Shown: positions 9,347 to 18,208, counted from the stretch's first letter. The stretch: DNA of 64,000 nt from DATDPM01 sp963841995 (GCA_963841995.1 CAWJEX010000017.1:304487-368486), one strand, 5' to 3'. The notes: generated by a model not told the origin, from the letters alone. Numbers and translations: made by a program.

Positions 9347-9360
9347 GGCACGGTTCTTGA
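9347..9360 (+). promoter_or_regulatory. Candidate sigma-54 promoter of glnK-amtB
   Basis: GGCACG-N4-TTGA matches the sigma-54 -24/-12 consensus (TGGCACG-N4-TTGC) with exact spacing, except that the -12 GC is GA. It lies 86 bases before the glnK start. glnK-amtB operons are classically NtrC/sigma-54 controlled, so position and context support it. The altered -12 dinucleotide is a real weakness. Confidence 0.4.
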
Positions 9361-9445
9361 ACTCCACTACCGGTCCCGCCCGCCGTGCCCTAGGGGCAAT
9401 GGGGGGCTGCGGGACTTATGCAGTGAAACGGCGAGGAAGCGGCGG

Positions 9446-9784
9446 ATGAAGCTCGTAATGGCCATCGTGAAACCTCACAAACTGAACGATGTGCGTGAGG
9501 CGCTTACACAAATAGGGGTACAGGGGATGACCGTCTCGGAGGTCAAGGGCTTCGGACGGCAAAAAGGACACACAGAAATCTATCGTGGGGCGGAATACGA
9601 GGTGCTGTTCGTGCCCAAGGTGAAAATCGAAGCAGTGGTCTCGGACGGACAAGCCGATGCCACGGTCGAGGCGATCCAAAAGGCAGCCAGCACGGGACGC
9701 ATCGGAGACGGCAAGATTTTCGTTCTCGATGTCGGCCGGGCGGTCCGCATCAGAACCGGCGAAACAAACGAGAACGCTCTATAG
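9446..9784 (+). CDS. glnK: PII nitrogen-regulatory signal protein GlnK
   Basis: The protein is 112 residues, the standard PII length. PII trimers sense 2-oxoglutarate, ATP/ADP and glutamine status and gate the AmtB channel. The T-loop is intact, with the uridylylation site Tyr51 in YRGAEY, and the B- and C-loop sequences TGRIGDGKIFV and RIRTGE are canonical. ATG 9446 has a GAGGAA ribosome binding site; the longer frame from 9311 is non-coding leader. amtB follows after 10 bases with its own AGGAGGG site, the usual two-gene operon. Expression is likely nitrogen-regulated. Confidence 0.97.
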   Translation: MKLVMAIVKPHKLNDVREALTQIGVQGMTVSEVKGFGRQKGHTEIYRGAEYEVLFVPKVKIEAVVSDGQADATVEAIQKAASTGRIGDGKIFVLDVGRAVRIRTGETNENAL

Positions 9785-9794
9785 GAGGGCCCGA

Positions 9795-11168
9795 ATGAAG
9801 TCCTTACTCAATCTCAGGGGGAGATGGGTCGGCATTGCGCTGTCGCTCGCACTCCCAATTTTGTTTATCGCGATGAGTGCAATGGCGCAGGATTCCGGGG
9901 GGGCAGCCGCCCCGGCGCCAGCACCGGCACCAGCGGCGGCACCGGCACCGACGCTCAATTCCGGCGACACCGCTTGGATGCTGACATCGACAGCCCTCGT
10001 GCTGATGATGACGATTCCGGGCTTGGCTCTTTTCTATGGCGGCATGGTGCGCAAGATGAATGTGCTCGCCATCACCATGCAGAGCTTTGCCGTTACCTGC
10101 ATCGTCACCGTTCTATGGACGATTGTGGGTTACAGCCTGGCATTCCGAACGAATGCGGATGCCAGCATGAACATGTTCATTGGCGGACTCGACCGCTTCT
10201 TACTGAACGGCATGGGGAGTGACGCGTTGCAGGGGACAATCCCCGAATCCGTGTTCATGTGCTTTCAGATGACGTTCGCCATCATCACGCCGGCGCTTAT
10301 TACCGGCGCGTTCGCCGACCGCATGAAATATTCGGCGATGTTCGTGTTCATGTGCTTGTGGTCCGTGCTGGTCTACTCGCCGATCGCCCACTGGGTTTGG
10401 GGCGGCGGGTTCCTGCAGGGCGCCGGCGTCCTCGACTTCGCCGGCGGCACCGTGGTGCATATCGATGCCGGTGTTGCCGGTCTCGTCACTTGCCTGGTCA
10501 TCGGCAAGCGCAAGGGCCTCGGCGTCGAGAACATGTCGCCGCATAACCTGGTGCTGAGCTTGATCGGCGCCTCCCTGCTGTGGGTGGGCTGGTTCGGGTT
10601 CAATGCGGGTTCGGCGGTTGCCGCAAACGGCAGCGCGGGTATGGCGATGGCGGTTACGCAGATCGCCACGGCAACCGCGGCATTGGCGTGGAGTTTCACC
10701 GAATGGCTGCTCCGCGGTAAGCCAAGCGTCCTCGGCATCGTCTCCGGTGCCGTGGCAGGACTGGTTGCGATTACGCCGGCATCGGGCTTCGTTAGCCCGA
10801 TCGGCGCGCTCGTGATCGGTGTTGCCGCCGGCGTTGGCTGCTACTGGGGCGCCATGAGCCTGAAACCGATGTTCGGCTACGACGACTCGCTTGACGCTTT
10901 CGGCGTTCACGCGGTCGGCGGCGTCATCGGCGCTCTGCTCACCGGCGTGTTCGCAGTCAAGGCGATCGGTGGGACAGCGGGCGTACTCGAAGGCAATACC
11001 GGGCAGTTCTTGATCCAATGCGAGGGTGTGTTGTGCACCATCGTCTACGACGCCATTGGGACGTTTATCATCCTCAAGATCGTCGATATGCTCATCGGAC
11101 TCCGGGTGAGCGAGGACGCCGAACGTGAAGGGCTCGATCTGGCCCTCCACGGCGAGGCTGTCCAATAG
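9795..11168 (+). CDS. amtB: Ammonium transporter AmtB
   Basis: A 457-residue Amt/Rh-family ammonium channel of the inner membrane. An N-terminal signal peptide (about 1-32) is followed by a PAPAPA-rich linker and eleven predicted membrane helices. The twin pore histidines are His222 (GTVVHIDAG) and His372 (FGVHAVGG). FYGGMVRKMNVL and the C-terminal LRVSEDAEREGLDLALHGE, which contacts GlnK, are conserved. The strong AGGAGGG site sits 5 bases before the start. A long stem-loop with a T-run (11231-11271) closes the operon. The position directly after glnK fits post-translational blocking of the channel by deuridylylated PII. Confidence 0.97.
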   Translation: MKSLLNLRGRWVGIALSLALPILFIAMSAMAQDSGGAAAPAPAPAPAAAPAPTLNSGDTAWMLTSTALVLMMTIPGLALFYGGMVRKMNVLAITMQSFAVTCIVTVLWTIVGYSLAFRTNADASMNMFIGGLDRFLLNGMGSDALQGTIPESVFMCFQMTFAIITPALITGAFADRMKYSAMFVFMCLWSVLVYSPIAHWVWGGGFLQGAGVLDFAGGTVVHIDAGVAGLVTCLVIGKRKGLGVENMSPHNLVLSLIGASLLWVGWFGFNAGSAVAANGSAGMAMAVTQIATATAALAWSFTEWLLRGKPSVLGIVSGAVAGLVAITPASGFVSPIGALVIGVAAGVGCYWGAMSLKPMFGYDDSLDAFGVHAVGGVIGALLTGVFAVKAIGGTAGVLEGNTGQFLIQCEGVLCTIVYDAIGTFIILKIVDMLIGLRVSEDAEREGLDLALHGEAVQ

Positions 11169-11177
11169 GTGCAGGGC

Positions 11178-11204
11178 CGAGGGGGTGGGCAAATCGCCCC
11201 CTCG
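11178..11204 (+). other. GC-rich hairpin just after amtB
   Basis: An 8-bp perfect stem (11178-11185 with 11197-11204) and an 11-base loop start nine bases after the amtB stop. It has no T-run, so it may stabilise the 3' end of the mRNA; the true terminator appears to be the next hairpin. Confidence 0.5.
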
Positions 11205-11230
11205 ATCTTGCGTCTGGTTCAACACTCAAA

Positions 11231-11271
11231 AGGCGAATCGGGAGCGACGGGCCCGGTTCGCCTATTTTTTT
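11231..11271 (+). terminator. Rho-independent terminator of glnK-amtB
   Basis: A 12-bp stem with one T-G pair (11231-11242 with 11252-11263), a 9-base loop and the tail ATTTTTTT form a textbook intrinsic terminator 62 bases past the amtB stop. Confidence 0.88.
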
Positions 11272-11397
11272 GGCCGAATTTCCACAGCCTCGTGGCGGGA
11301 TCGGCCGCTCATCAGGCGGTCGCCCCTAAGGTCAATCTCTAAGCCAAATTTGAAGTATTATGGACTTTCCGCTCGGGGCATCGAGGTGCCGCCGTCG

Positions 11398-12198
11398 ATG
11401 GGGGTCATGTCTTTTCTCGATCGAATACGATCGCTTCTCGCCACCAGTACACCGCATGATCAAGATGCGCTGAACGAAGCCCTGCGTCTGCTCGCCGTCT
11501 GGCGATCCGATCTGATCGCCAACACCATCGTGAAATTGAACGGGCCCACAGTCCAATCCGGCCCGTTCTCCGGGATGAACTTCGTCGCCCATATGGCGGA
11601 AGGATGTCTCGCACCGAAACTCCTCGGCACCTACGAATCCGAATTGCAGCCCTTCATCGAAGCCTGGACCGTCCATGTCTTCGACGCGATCATCAATATC
11701 GGCTGTGCCGAGGGTTATTATGCGGTCGGATTGGCGCGGCGCATGCCGCATTCGCGGATCCACGCCTATGACACCGACGATGCGGCGCAGACGATTTGCC
11801 AGAAACTTGCCGAAGCCAACGGCGTCGACCATCGATTTGAGATCGGGGGAATTTTTCGCGGCCAGGATTTCGCGCGTTTCGAAGGCCAGCGCTGCTTGGT
11901 GGTTTGCGACATCGAAGGTTCGGAACTGCAAGTCCTCGACCCTGAATTATTCCCCGCTTTGCGGAAGATGGACGTTCTGGTGGAGTGTTACGATTCTCCG
12001 CAACTCGGCGCGATCAGCGTCGAACTGGCGCGGCGGTTCGAACCGACTCACGATGTCATCCATGTCACCTCCAAACTTCCCGCTGTCTCGCTGCCGGATT
12101 GGTTGACGCAGCGGGTCGAACTCGATCAATTGCTCGCGGTTTGGGAAGGGCGCGGCGCCCCCAATCCCTGGCTCGTCCTCCACGCCCAGCCCGACTAA
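11398..12198 (+). CDS. SAM-dependent methyltransferase-like protein
   Basis: A 266-residue protein with a class I methyltransferase core. INIGCAEGYYAVGLARR (from residue 99) is the SAM-binding motif I, and VVCDIEGSELQVLDPEL resembles the DIEG-E signature of FkbM-type methyltransferases. The substrate cannot be inferred, and it has no obvious partner gene, lying between the amtB terminator and ftsK. The start may be ATG 11398 or ATG 11407. An N-terminal helical region of about 80 residues precedes the catalytic fold. Confidence 0.75.
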   Translation: MGVMSFLDRIRSLLATSTPHDQDALNEALRLLAVWRSDLIANTIVKLNGPTVQSGPFSGMNFVAHMAEGCLAPKLLGTYESELQPFIEAWTVHVFDAIINIGCAEGYYAVGLARRMPHSRIHAYDTDDAAQTICQKLAEANGVDHRFEIGGIFRGQDFARFEGQRCLVVCDIEGSELQVLDPELFPALRKMDVLVECYDSPQLGAISVELARRFEPTHDVIHVTSKLPAVSLPDWLTQRVELDQLLAVWEGRGAPNPWLVLHAQPD

Positions 12199-12240
12199 AT
12201 TGGAAACGGCGATGAATCAGAGCCGGCGACCGGCTGGATC

Positions 12241-12270
12241 AAGCCGGACTCTTGTGCCGGAGTCCGGCTT
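12241..12270 (+). terminator. Perfect 11-bp stem-loop between methyltransferase gene and ftsK
   Basis: 12241-12251 pairs without mismatch with 12260-12270 around an 8-base loop. It lies 43 bases past the methyltransferase stop. The downstream bases are AT-rich but have no clean T-run. It is most likely a 3'-end or terminator hairpin, with the ftsK promoter following in 12271-12360. Confidence 0.55.
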
Positions 12271-12360
12271 CGGCATAGTATTGTTTATGTTTTGTACCCG
12301 TTTGGGGTGGGATGGGACTCCCGCCCTGTTGAGCGTTCCGCTGTTGGCTAGGCGCCACTG

Positions 12361-14649
12361 ATGGCCCGGTCCGTTGTCACCCGTAAGTCGGCACCGGTTG
12401 TTTTCGGGCGCCGCTTCCGTGAGATTCTGGGCGTGGCGCTGATGGCGCTGGCGGCTGCAATCTTTCTGGCGCTCACCAGCTTCGATTCTGCGGATCCGTC
12501 TTTCGATCATGCGACCGCCGGAGCGGTCACCAATCTTTTAGGCCGTCCCGGCGCCTACAGCGCCGAGCTTCTGCTGCAGTCCTTCGGATTGGCCGCGGGC
12601 ATTCTGGTGGTCGTGGCCGGGATTTGGGGCTGGCGGCTCGCCGCCCATCGCCCATTCTCCTATCCTTGGCTTCGCGTTGCCGCGTTGCCGCTCTTGCTGC
12701 TGACGCTGGCCCTGGCGCTATCGACTCTGCCCATTCCCGGTTTCTGGCCGTTCCGGTCGGGCGTTGGCGGAGTCGTCGGCTTCGTGAGCCTGGGCAGTGC
12801 CGCGAAAGGCATCCAGAAATTCGGTTTGGGCCTCAATGCGGATGCGATCGCTATTAGCGCCGCGTTTCTTTCGCTGGTGTTTTTCTTGGCCGCGAGCGGC
12901 ATGACCTGGGCCGAATGGCGCGACCTCGGCGGCGGGGCATGGGGAGTCGTCCGCGGATTGCGTCGGGGATTGCTGCAGGCTGGCGACGGCATGGACCGCT
13001 TCAGCGGGCGGCGCCGTGCGCGGGAAGATCGCCCGGATCCCAGGCTCGGCAACGCACCGCGCGAGCGCGCGCCGGATTTCGTCGCAACGCCGCGCAGTAA
13101 GAAAAAATCGCATACCCGTCAGGGAACTCTCGATCTCGTTTCCAACGATCGTTATCAGATGCCGCCGCTTGATCTGCTTCAAGAGCCGGCGCAGAGCACG
13201 CGTAATGCTGCAGTCGACGAAGACGCCTTGACCGCCAATGCAAGGCTTCTGGAATCGGTGCTGGACGATTTTGGCGTGCGCGGCGAAATCGTAAAGGTCC
13301 GCCCCGGCCCGGTGGTGACCCTCTACGAATTGGAGCCGGCACCTGGGACCAAAACCAGCCGGGTGATTTCCTTGGCCGATGACATCGCCCGTTCGATGAG
13401 CGCGGTTTCCGCTCGCGTCGCGGTCGTGCCGGGACGCAACGTTATCGGCATCGAATTGCCCAATGCGGTCCGTGAGACCGTTTATTTGCGCGAGCTTCTT
13501 TCGGCCCAAGGCTACGAGCGCACCGCTGCCGAATTGGCGCTGGTGCTCGGCAAGGATATCGGCGGCACGCCGATCATCGTCGATTTGGCGCGCATGCCCC
13601 ATTTGCTGGTGGCGGGAACGACCGGGTCCGGCAAGTCGGTGGCGATCAATGCCATGATCTTGTCGCTGCTGTTCCGCCTGCCGCCGGACAAATGCAAATT
13701 GATCATGATCGATCCCAAGATGCTCGAGCTTTCGGTCTACGACGACATCCCGCATTTGATCTCACCGGTCGTCACCGAACCGGGCAAGGCGATCGTCGCC
13801 CTGAAATGGACGGTGCGTGAGATGGAAGGGCGCTATCGCGCCATGTCCCAATTGGCGGTCCGAAATATCGCCGGCTACAACGCGCGTATCGCGGAAGCCA
13901 AAGCGAAGGGCGAAGTATTGACCCGCAAAGTGCAGACCGGTTTCGAGCCGGATAGCGGCAAGCCGATTTACGTGGAGCAGGCCCTCGACTTGACGCCGCT
14001 TCCGCTTATCGTCGTCGTCGTCGATGAAATGGCGGATTTGATGCTGGTCGCCGGCAAGGAAATCGAAGCTTCGGTCCAGCGCCTTTCGCAAATGGCGCGC
14101 GCCGCCGGCATCCATCTCATCATGGCGACGCAACGGCCTTCGGTTGACGTCATCACCGGCACGATCAAAGCGAATTTTCCGACCCGCATCAGCTTCCAAG
14201 TCACGTCGCGCATCGACAGCCGGACGATCCTTGGCGACCAAGGCGCGGAACAGCTCTTAGGCCAAGGAGACATGCTTTATATGGCAGCGGGCGGACGCAT
14301 TACCCGGGTCCACGGGCCGCTGGTCCGCGACGACGAAGTCGAAGCGGTCGTCGCATTCCTGAAGCGGCAAGGCGAGCCCGTCTATATCGAAGCGATCACC
14401 GAGGACGACGGGATGGTGATTGGCGAACAGGCCGGTTCCGGGGAAGGCGGCGACGATCTTTACCAGCAGGCGATCGCCCTGGTGTCCCGCGAGGGTAAAG
14501 CCTCGACAAGCTTCATTCAGCGGCATTTCCAGATCGGCTACAACCGCGCCGCCCGAATTATCGAGCGGATGGAACAGGATGGCGTGGTCAGCCGGGCCGA
14601 CCGGGTCGGCCGGCGTGAAGTGTTAACGCGCGGCGATTTCGCTCCATAA
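12361..14649 (+). CDS. ftsK: DNA translocase FtsK
   Basis: A septum-anchored ATPase (762 aa) that pumps chromosome termini through the closing division site and activates XerCD at dif. The order is four or five N-terminal membrane helices (to about residue 190), a short charged linker, the alpha and beta RecA-like motor domains (Walker A GTTGSGKS at 419-426, VVVDEMADL near 553-561), and a C-terminal winged-helix gamma domain that reads KOPS. The linker is short compared with E. coli FtsK, giving a length typical of alphaproteobacteria. lolA lies 75 bases downstream. Confidence 0.97.
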   Translation: MARSVVTRKSAPVVFGRRFREILGVALMALAAAIFLALTSFDSADPSFDHATAGAVTNLLGRPGAYSAELLLQSFGLAAGILVVVAGIWGWRLAAHRPFSYPWLRVAALPLLLLTLALALSTLPIPGFWPFRSGVGGVVGFVSLGSAAKGIQKFGLGLNADAIAISAAFLSLVFFLAASGMTWAEWRDLGGGAWGVVRGLRRGLLQAGDGMDRFSGRRRAREDRPDPRLGNAPRERAPDFVATPRSKKKSHTRQGTLDLVSNDRYQMPPLDLLQEPAQSTRNAAVDEDALTANARLLESVLDDFGVRGEIVKVRPGPVVTLYELEPAPGTKTSRVISLADDIARSMSAVSARVAVVPGRNVIGIELPNAVRETVYLRELLSAQGYERTAAELALVLGKDIGGTPIIVDLARMPHLLVAGTTGSGKSVAINAMILSLLFRLPPDKCKLIMIDPKMLELSVYDDIPHLISPVVTEPGKAIVALKWTVREMEGRYRAMSQLAVRNIAGYNARIAEAKAKGEVLTRKVQTGFEPDSGKPIYVEQALDLTPLPLIVVVVDEMADLMLVAGKEIEASVQRLSQMARAAGIHLIMATQRPSVDVITGTIKANFPTRISFQVTSRIDSRTILGDQGAEQLLGQGDMLYMAAGGRITRVHGPLVRDDEVEAVVAFLKRQGEPVYIEAITEDDGMVIGEQAGSGEGGDDLYQQAIALVSREGKASTSFIQRHFQIGYNRAARIIERMEQDGVVSRADRVGRREVLTRGDFAP

Positions 14650-14661
14650 ACGCCGCCTTAG

Positions 14662-14680
14662 GGTGCTGGACTCCAGCACC
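14662..14680 (+). other. Short hairpin between ftsK and lolA
   Basis: GGTGCTGG and CCAGCACC pair perfectly around a 3-base loop, 13 bases after the ftsK stop, without a T-run. It may be an attenuator or RNA-processing structure. Confidence 0.4.
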
Positions 14681-14724
14681 GCCCGTCCTTACATGTAAGC
14701 CTGTTTCACCTCACCGAGGACCCG

Positions 14725-15435
14725 ATGGCGTCAAACCTGAAAGCATTGCTGGCGGCGGCGATTTTGACGCTCGTCATTCCCTTGGCCCAAGCCGCGACAC
14801 CAACGTCGCCGACGAAGGTTCCTGTAGCGCCGGCCAAGGCGGCTGCCACAGGCCCAGCCGGTTCAGCCGATATTAAAGGCGCGGATACCGAGGCGGCGGA
14901 TCTGTCGCGGATTGAGCGCTATTTGAACAATCTTCGCACCATGAGTGCGCGGTTCATGCAATCGACGACCGACGGCGGCGAGGCGCAAGGGGCATTTTAT
15001 GTCGCACGTCCTGGCAAGCTTCGCGTCGAATACGATCCGCCCAATAAAATTCTGATCGTCTCCGACGGCAGCCAGGTCCATTACTACGACTCCGAACTCG
15101 GCCAAGTGAGCACGATCAGTCTTTCGGACACGCCCGCGGCCGTTCTCGTCCGCGACAATTACAAATTCGGCGCCGATGTGCGCGTCAGCGATTATCAGAA
15201 GGGTCCAGGCGCCATCCGCGTCACCCTCGAAGACATGAAGAATACCGATGCGGGAGCTTTAACGCTCACGTTTCAGGACAATCCGCTCATCTTGAAGCAG
15301 TGGAAAGTGCTCGACGCCAAGGGCGTTGAAACAACGGTGGCGCTTTCGGATACCAAGCGCGATGTCGTGCTGGCGCCAACGCTCTTCGAATTCATCGATC
15401 CCACCAAGGGTCAGGCGCCTTTCGGCAACAACTGA
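14725..15435 (+). CDS. lolA: Outer-membrane lipoprotein carrier LolA
   Basis: A periplasmic chaperone (236 aa) that takes lipoproteins from LolCDE and delivers them to the outer membrane. An N-terminal signal peptide (about 1-24, ending QAA) is followed by a Pro/Ala-rich linker and the LolA beta-barrel region: LNNLRTMSARFMQ, GAFYVARPGKLRVEYDPP and ILIVSDGSQVHYYD are recognisable. A GAGGA ribosome binding site precedes the ATG. The ftsK-lolA-xth neighbourhood is common in alphaproteobacteria. Here a desaturase-like gene and a reductase separate lolA from xth. Confidence 0.93.
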   Translation: MASNLKALLAAAILTLVIPLAQAATPTSPTKVPVAPAKAAATGPAGSADIKGADTEAADLSRIERYLNNLRTMSARFMQSTTDGGEAQGAFYVARPGKLRVEYDPPNKILIVSDGSQVHYYDSELGQVSTISLSDTPAAVLVRDNYKFGADVRVSDYQKGPGAIRVTLEDMKNTDAGALTLTFQDNPLILKQWKVLDAKGVETTVALSDTKRDVVLAPTLFEFIDPTKGQAPFGNN

Positions 15436-15472
15436 GTTCCGGACTCCCTCGTCATCGAAGGAGGTGCGGTCT

Positions 15473-16246
15473 TCAGCCGCGAAAGGGGCGTATCAAAAGC
15501 GCCCCGAGATCTTCCTCGGCCTGTCCTTCGACGCCGATCGGCATTCCGGCCATACGCACCGCGGGGCTTTTCGATCGAAACATCCGATCCCAAAAGCTGA
15601 ACACCGTTCCGTAATTGGAATTGGTGTCGATTTTTCGCGCATGGTGATGCACCCAATGGATCGATGGGGTGATGATGACGCGCGAAAGATTGCGCTCGAA
15701 TTCCGGCGGCAGTTTCAGATTCGAATGATGAAATAGAGCGGCGACGAGAATCAACGCTTCATAAAGCAAGACCGAAGGGAAAGGAAATCCGATCACCAGA
15801 ACGACGAGGGCGCGAGCAAACGCTGAAATCAAGACCTCGCCGAAATGGAAGCGAACCGCGGTCGTGGTATCGAGGGTTTGGTCCAGATGATGAACCGAAT
15901 GAAAGCGCCACAGGAACGGAATTTCATGATTGGCGCGATGCCACCAATAGAGAAAGAAATCGAGAGCCAGAAGATCGAGGGCAAGACCCGCCCAGCCTTT
16001 CCACCAAAACGCCCGCCACGCGCCGTGTTCGGAAGCCCAGGCCGTCACTGGCAGCACGATGGCGAGCGAGACACCGATATTGATGGCCCAGAACGCCAAA
16101 TTGCGGCCGAGCCTCGCCCCTCGGGAGCCGATCACATGGCCTTTTTCATCCGCCGGATAGAACCGCTCGCCGGCGAATAGGGCGGCAAACCAGATCCCGA
16201 CGAAGAGACTCTTTCCCGTAAGCAAGCTGTGCCCTAGCCATTCCAT
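15473..16246 (-). CDS. Sterol desaturase / fatty acid hydroxylase superfamily membrane protein
   Basis: A 257-residue di-iron membrane enzyme. It has several hydrophobic helices and the three histidine boxes of the superfamily: HRANH at 103-107, HSVHH at 116-120 and HWVHHH at 197-202. Members oxidise C-H bonds of lipids such as sterols, fatty acids and carotenoids, and the substrate here is unknown. It is transcribed opposite to lolA, convergent with it. The flavin reductase gene divergently upstream (16616) could be an electron donor, which is speculation from proximity. Confidence 0.88.
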   Translation of the reverse strand: MEWLGHSLLTGKSLFVGIWFAALFAGERFYPADEKGHVIGSRGARLGRNLAFWAINIGVSLAIVLPVTAWASEHGAWRAFWWKGWAGLALDLLALDFFLYWWHRANHEIPFLWRFHSVHHLDQTLDTTTAVRFHFGEVLISAFARALVVLVIGFPFPSVLLYEALILVAALFHHSNLKLPPEFERNLSRVIITPSIHWVHHHARKIDTNSNYGTVFSFWDRMFRSKSPAVRMAGMPIGVEGQAEEDLGALLIRPFRG

Positions 16247-16615
16247 CCCTTAACCTATTGCACGGCTTGAGTTCTTCGCCAAGAACCCAGCGGACCGGCA
16301 CCCGAGCAGGCTCTAAGGGTTGCGTTAAATGCATGATAGCTTTGCATTGAGCGCATTTCAGTTTCTGCGGTTCCGCACTACCTTTACAGGCAAGAAGCGG
16401 TCGAGGCCGCAAAGGTCTCGAATCGTTCGGTGCGGTTTCCCCTGCCGCACCAGAACTCCGTGAGGAGCTTCACGGCGCCCGGTCACCCCCCTGACCGGGC
16501 GCCTTCTCATGTGGCGGCCGGAAGGAGCGGCGGCGCTGAAGCTTGATCGGCTTCGGTCCATTTGCGATCTTCCCCTGCCCACCGCAAACCCTCGCCCAGA
16601 GCTCTAGAAATTCCC
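16247..16615. other. Divergent intergenic region, 369 bases
   Basis: No convincing protein gene is seen. The left part should hold the minus-strand promoter of the desaturase-like gene. From 16397 to 16503 four hairpins follow one another (see the ncRNA candidate). The last 110 bases lead into the reductase gene and show no obvious promoter. Confidence 0.6.
16390..16510 (+). ncRNA. Candidate small RNA with four consecutive hairpins
   Basis: Stems are at 16397-16410 (GCGG/CCGC), 16429-16451 (GGTGCGG/CCGCACC), 16458-16475 (CCGTGA/TCACGG) and 16474-16503. The last is a perfect 12-bp GC-rich stem with a C6 loop followed by TTCTC. The last two overlap by two bases, so they compete or switch. A terminator-strength hairpin in a divergent intergenic region implies a transcript of its own. 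It does not match 6S, tmRNA, RNase P or SRP RNA signatures that I know. Strand and 5' end are inferred. Confidence 0.35.
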
Positions 16616-17317
16616 GTGCGCGACAAGGATAAAGTATCGATCTCCCGCCGTTTCCGCGTGGTTGCGATCGAACGACCGGCCCGTCATTTGACGCTGGCCC
16701 GCCTTGCCGTTCCGGCCGACGAGCCGTTCTCGTTCCGCGCCGGGCAATACGTGCGGGTCGGTTTCGACGGCAAATCGCCGCGAAATCTTTCAATCGCGAG
16801 CCGGCCGGGCCAATCCGTTCTTGAATTTTATATTCGAGACGTCCCCGGCCTGTTCGAAAAACTGAAGGCGGGTGAACACGCCGTCGTCGAAGGACCGTTC
16901 GGCTCCGGATTCTTGCGCGAGAATCACGAAGGACCGATTTTGGCGGCCGCCGGCGGCTCGGGGATTGCGCCCGTCAAATCCATCATCGAAACGGCGCTTC
17001 AATCCGGCATGCGCCAGGAAATCCATCTCTATTTCGGCGTGCGCGACGAGCCGGATCTCTATCTCGAGGCCAATTTCGAATCCCTTGCCCGCGATTTTCC
17101 GAATTTTCATTTCGTGCCGGTGCTCTCCGCCGGCGCGAACGCCGCGGCCCGGCGCAAGGGCCTGGTTACCGAAGCGGTGACGGCGGATTTTCCGACCTTG
17201 GCCTCCTTCAAAGCCTATATATTCGGTCCTCCGGCGATGGTCCGGGCGACCGTCCACGCATTCCTGGCACGGGGAATTTCCGCGATCGACATCCACAGCG
17301 ACGAGCCGCTGCCGTGA
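16616..17317 (+). CDS. FAD/NAD(P)-binding oxidoreductase (ferredoxin-NADP reductase superfamily)
   Basis: A 233-residue flavin reductase with an N-terminal FAD-binding barrel (FRAGQYVRVGF, then RNLSIASRP) and a C-terminal NAD(P)-binding domain (AAAGGSGIAPVKSII, FGPPAMV). It has no plant-type 2Fe-2S domain, unlike CDP-6-deoxyglucoseen reductase and oxygenase reductases that it otherwise resembles. GTG 16616 is taken as start; an in-frame TTG at 16562 would add 18 residues. Its stop overlaps the xth start (GTGA). The physiological partner is unknown. Confidence 0.82.
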   Translation: MRDKDKVSISRRFRVVAIERPARHLTLARLAVPADEPFSFRAGQYVRVGFDGKSPRNLSIASRPGQSVLEFYIRDVPGLFEKLKAGEHAVVEGPFGSGFLRENHEGPILAAAGGSGIAPVKSIIETALQSGMRQEIHLYFGVRDEPDLYLEANFESLARDFPNFHFVPVLSAGANAAARRKGLVTEAVTADFPTLASFKAYIFGPPAMVRATVHAFLARGISAIDIHSDEPLP

Positions 17318-18138
17318 AAAAATCCTCGGACGCTCGATTGCGTCTGATCACCTGGAACATAAACTCGGTGCGGCTCCGGCTGCCGCAGCTGAAGAAGCTG
17401 ACCTCGCTGCATTCTCCCGACGTGATCTGCCTGCAGGAAACCAAGGCCGAAGAGTGCCATTTCCCGGGCGAGGCGATCGCGGATTTTGGTTATCCCCACC
17501 AATTGGTGCGCGGTTACAAAGGCTATAATGGCGTGGCGATCCTGTCGCGGCTTCCTCTTCAGCCGCTGGAAGAGCGGCAATGGTGCCGTAAAATCGATGC
17601 CCGCCACGCCACGGCGAATGTCCTGATCGGCGGAGGCGTGATCGAGGTTCACAATCTTTATGTTCCGGCCGGGGGCGATATTCCGGATCCGAAAGCGAAC
17701 GAGAAATTCGCTCATAAGCTGAATTTCCTCGACGAAATGATCGAGTGGTCGCGGGCGCAGGCGCGGAAGAAAACCCCGACGATCGTGGTCGGCGACCTCA
17801 ATGTGGCGCCGCTACCGGCCGATGTCTGGTCACACCAACAATTGCTCAAGGTGGTGAGTCACACGCCGGAAGAGGCCTCGCGATTCGAAAAAATGATGCG
17901 AGCAAGGCCCTGGGTCGATGCCGTGCGCCGTTTCGTTCCCGAATTGGAGAAACTTTATACTTGGTGGAGCTACCGCGCCCAGGATTGGCAAGCCAGCGAT
18001 CGTGGCCGGCGACTCGATCACGTTCTGGTCAACGAACCGCTCGCTCCAAAGCTTCACTCGGTTCAAATCATGCGCGAAACGCGGTCCTGGCCGCAGCCTT
18101 CCGACCACGTGCCGGTCTGCGTAACCTTGACTTTGTAA
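17314..18138 (+). CDS. xth: Exodeoxyribonuclease III (AP endonuclease)
   Basis: A 274-residue Mg-dependent AP endonuclease and 3'-5' exonuclease of base excision repair. Family residues are visible: TWNINSVRLR near the N-terminus, LQETK, the KIDARHA region, VVGDLNVAP, and the C-terminal RLDHVLV and SDHVPV with the catalytic Asp-His. Translation starts at GTG 17314, overlapping the upstream stop by four bases, so expression is coupled to the reductase. Downstream is a dispersed palindromic repeat unit (18209-18266). Confidence 0.95.
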   Translation: MKKSSDARLRLITWNINSVRLRLPQLKKLTSLHSPDVICLQETKAEECHFPGEAIADFGYPHQLVRGYKGYNGVAILSRLPLQPLEERQWCRKIDARHATANVLIGGGVIEVHNLYVPAGGDIPDPKANEKFAHKLNFLDEMIEWSRAQARKKTPTIVVGDLNVAPLPADVWSHQQLLKVVSHTPEEASRFEKMMRARPWVDAVRRFVPELEKLYTWWSYRAQDWQASDRGRRLDHVLVNEPLAPKLHSVQIMRETRSWPQPSDHVPVCVTLTL

Positions 18139-18208
18139 AATTGTCCGCCGACAGCTTTGTCGCGATCGAAGCCACGACGCGGCGCGTTCGCTTGTGCGGC
18201 GGCGGCGT

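Noticed and set aside
16390..16510. 6S, SRP or RNase P RNA
   Set aside because: None of the conserved signature sequences of these RNAs is present and the neighbours do not fit.
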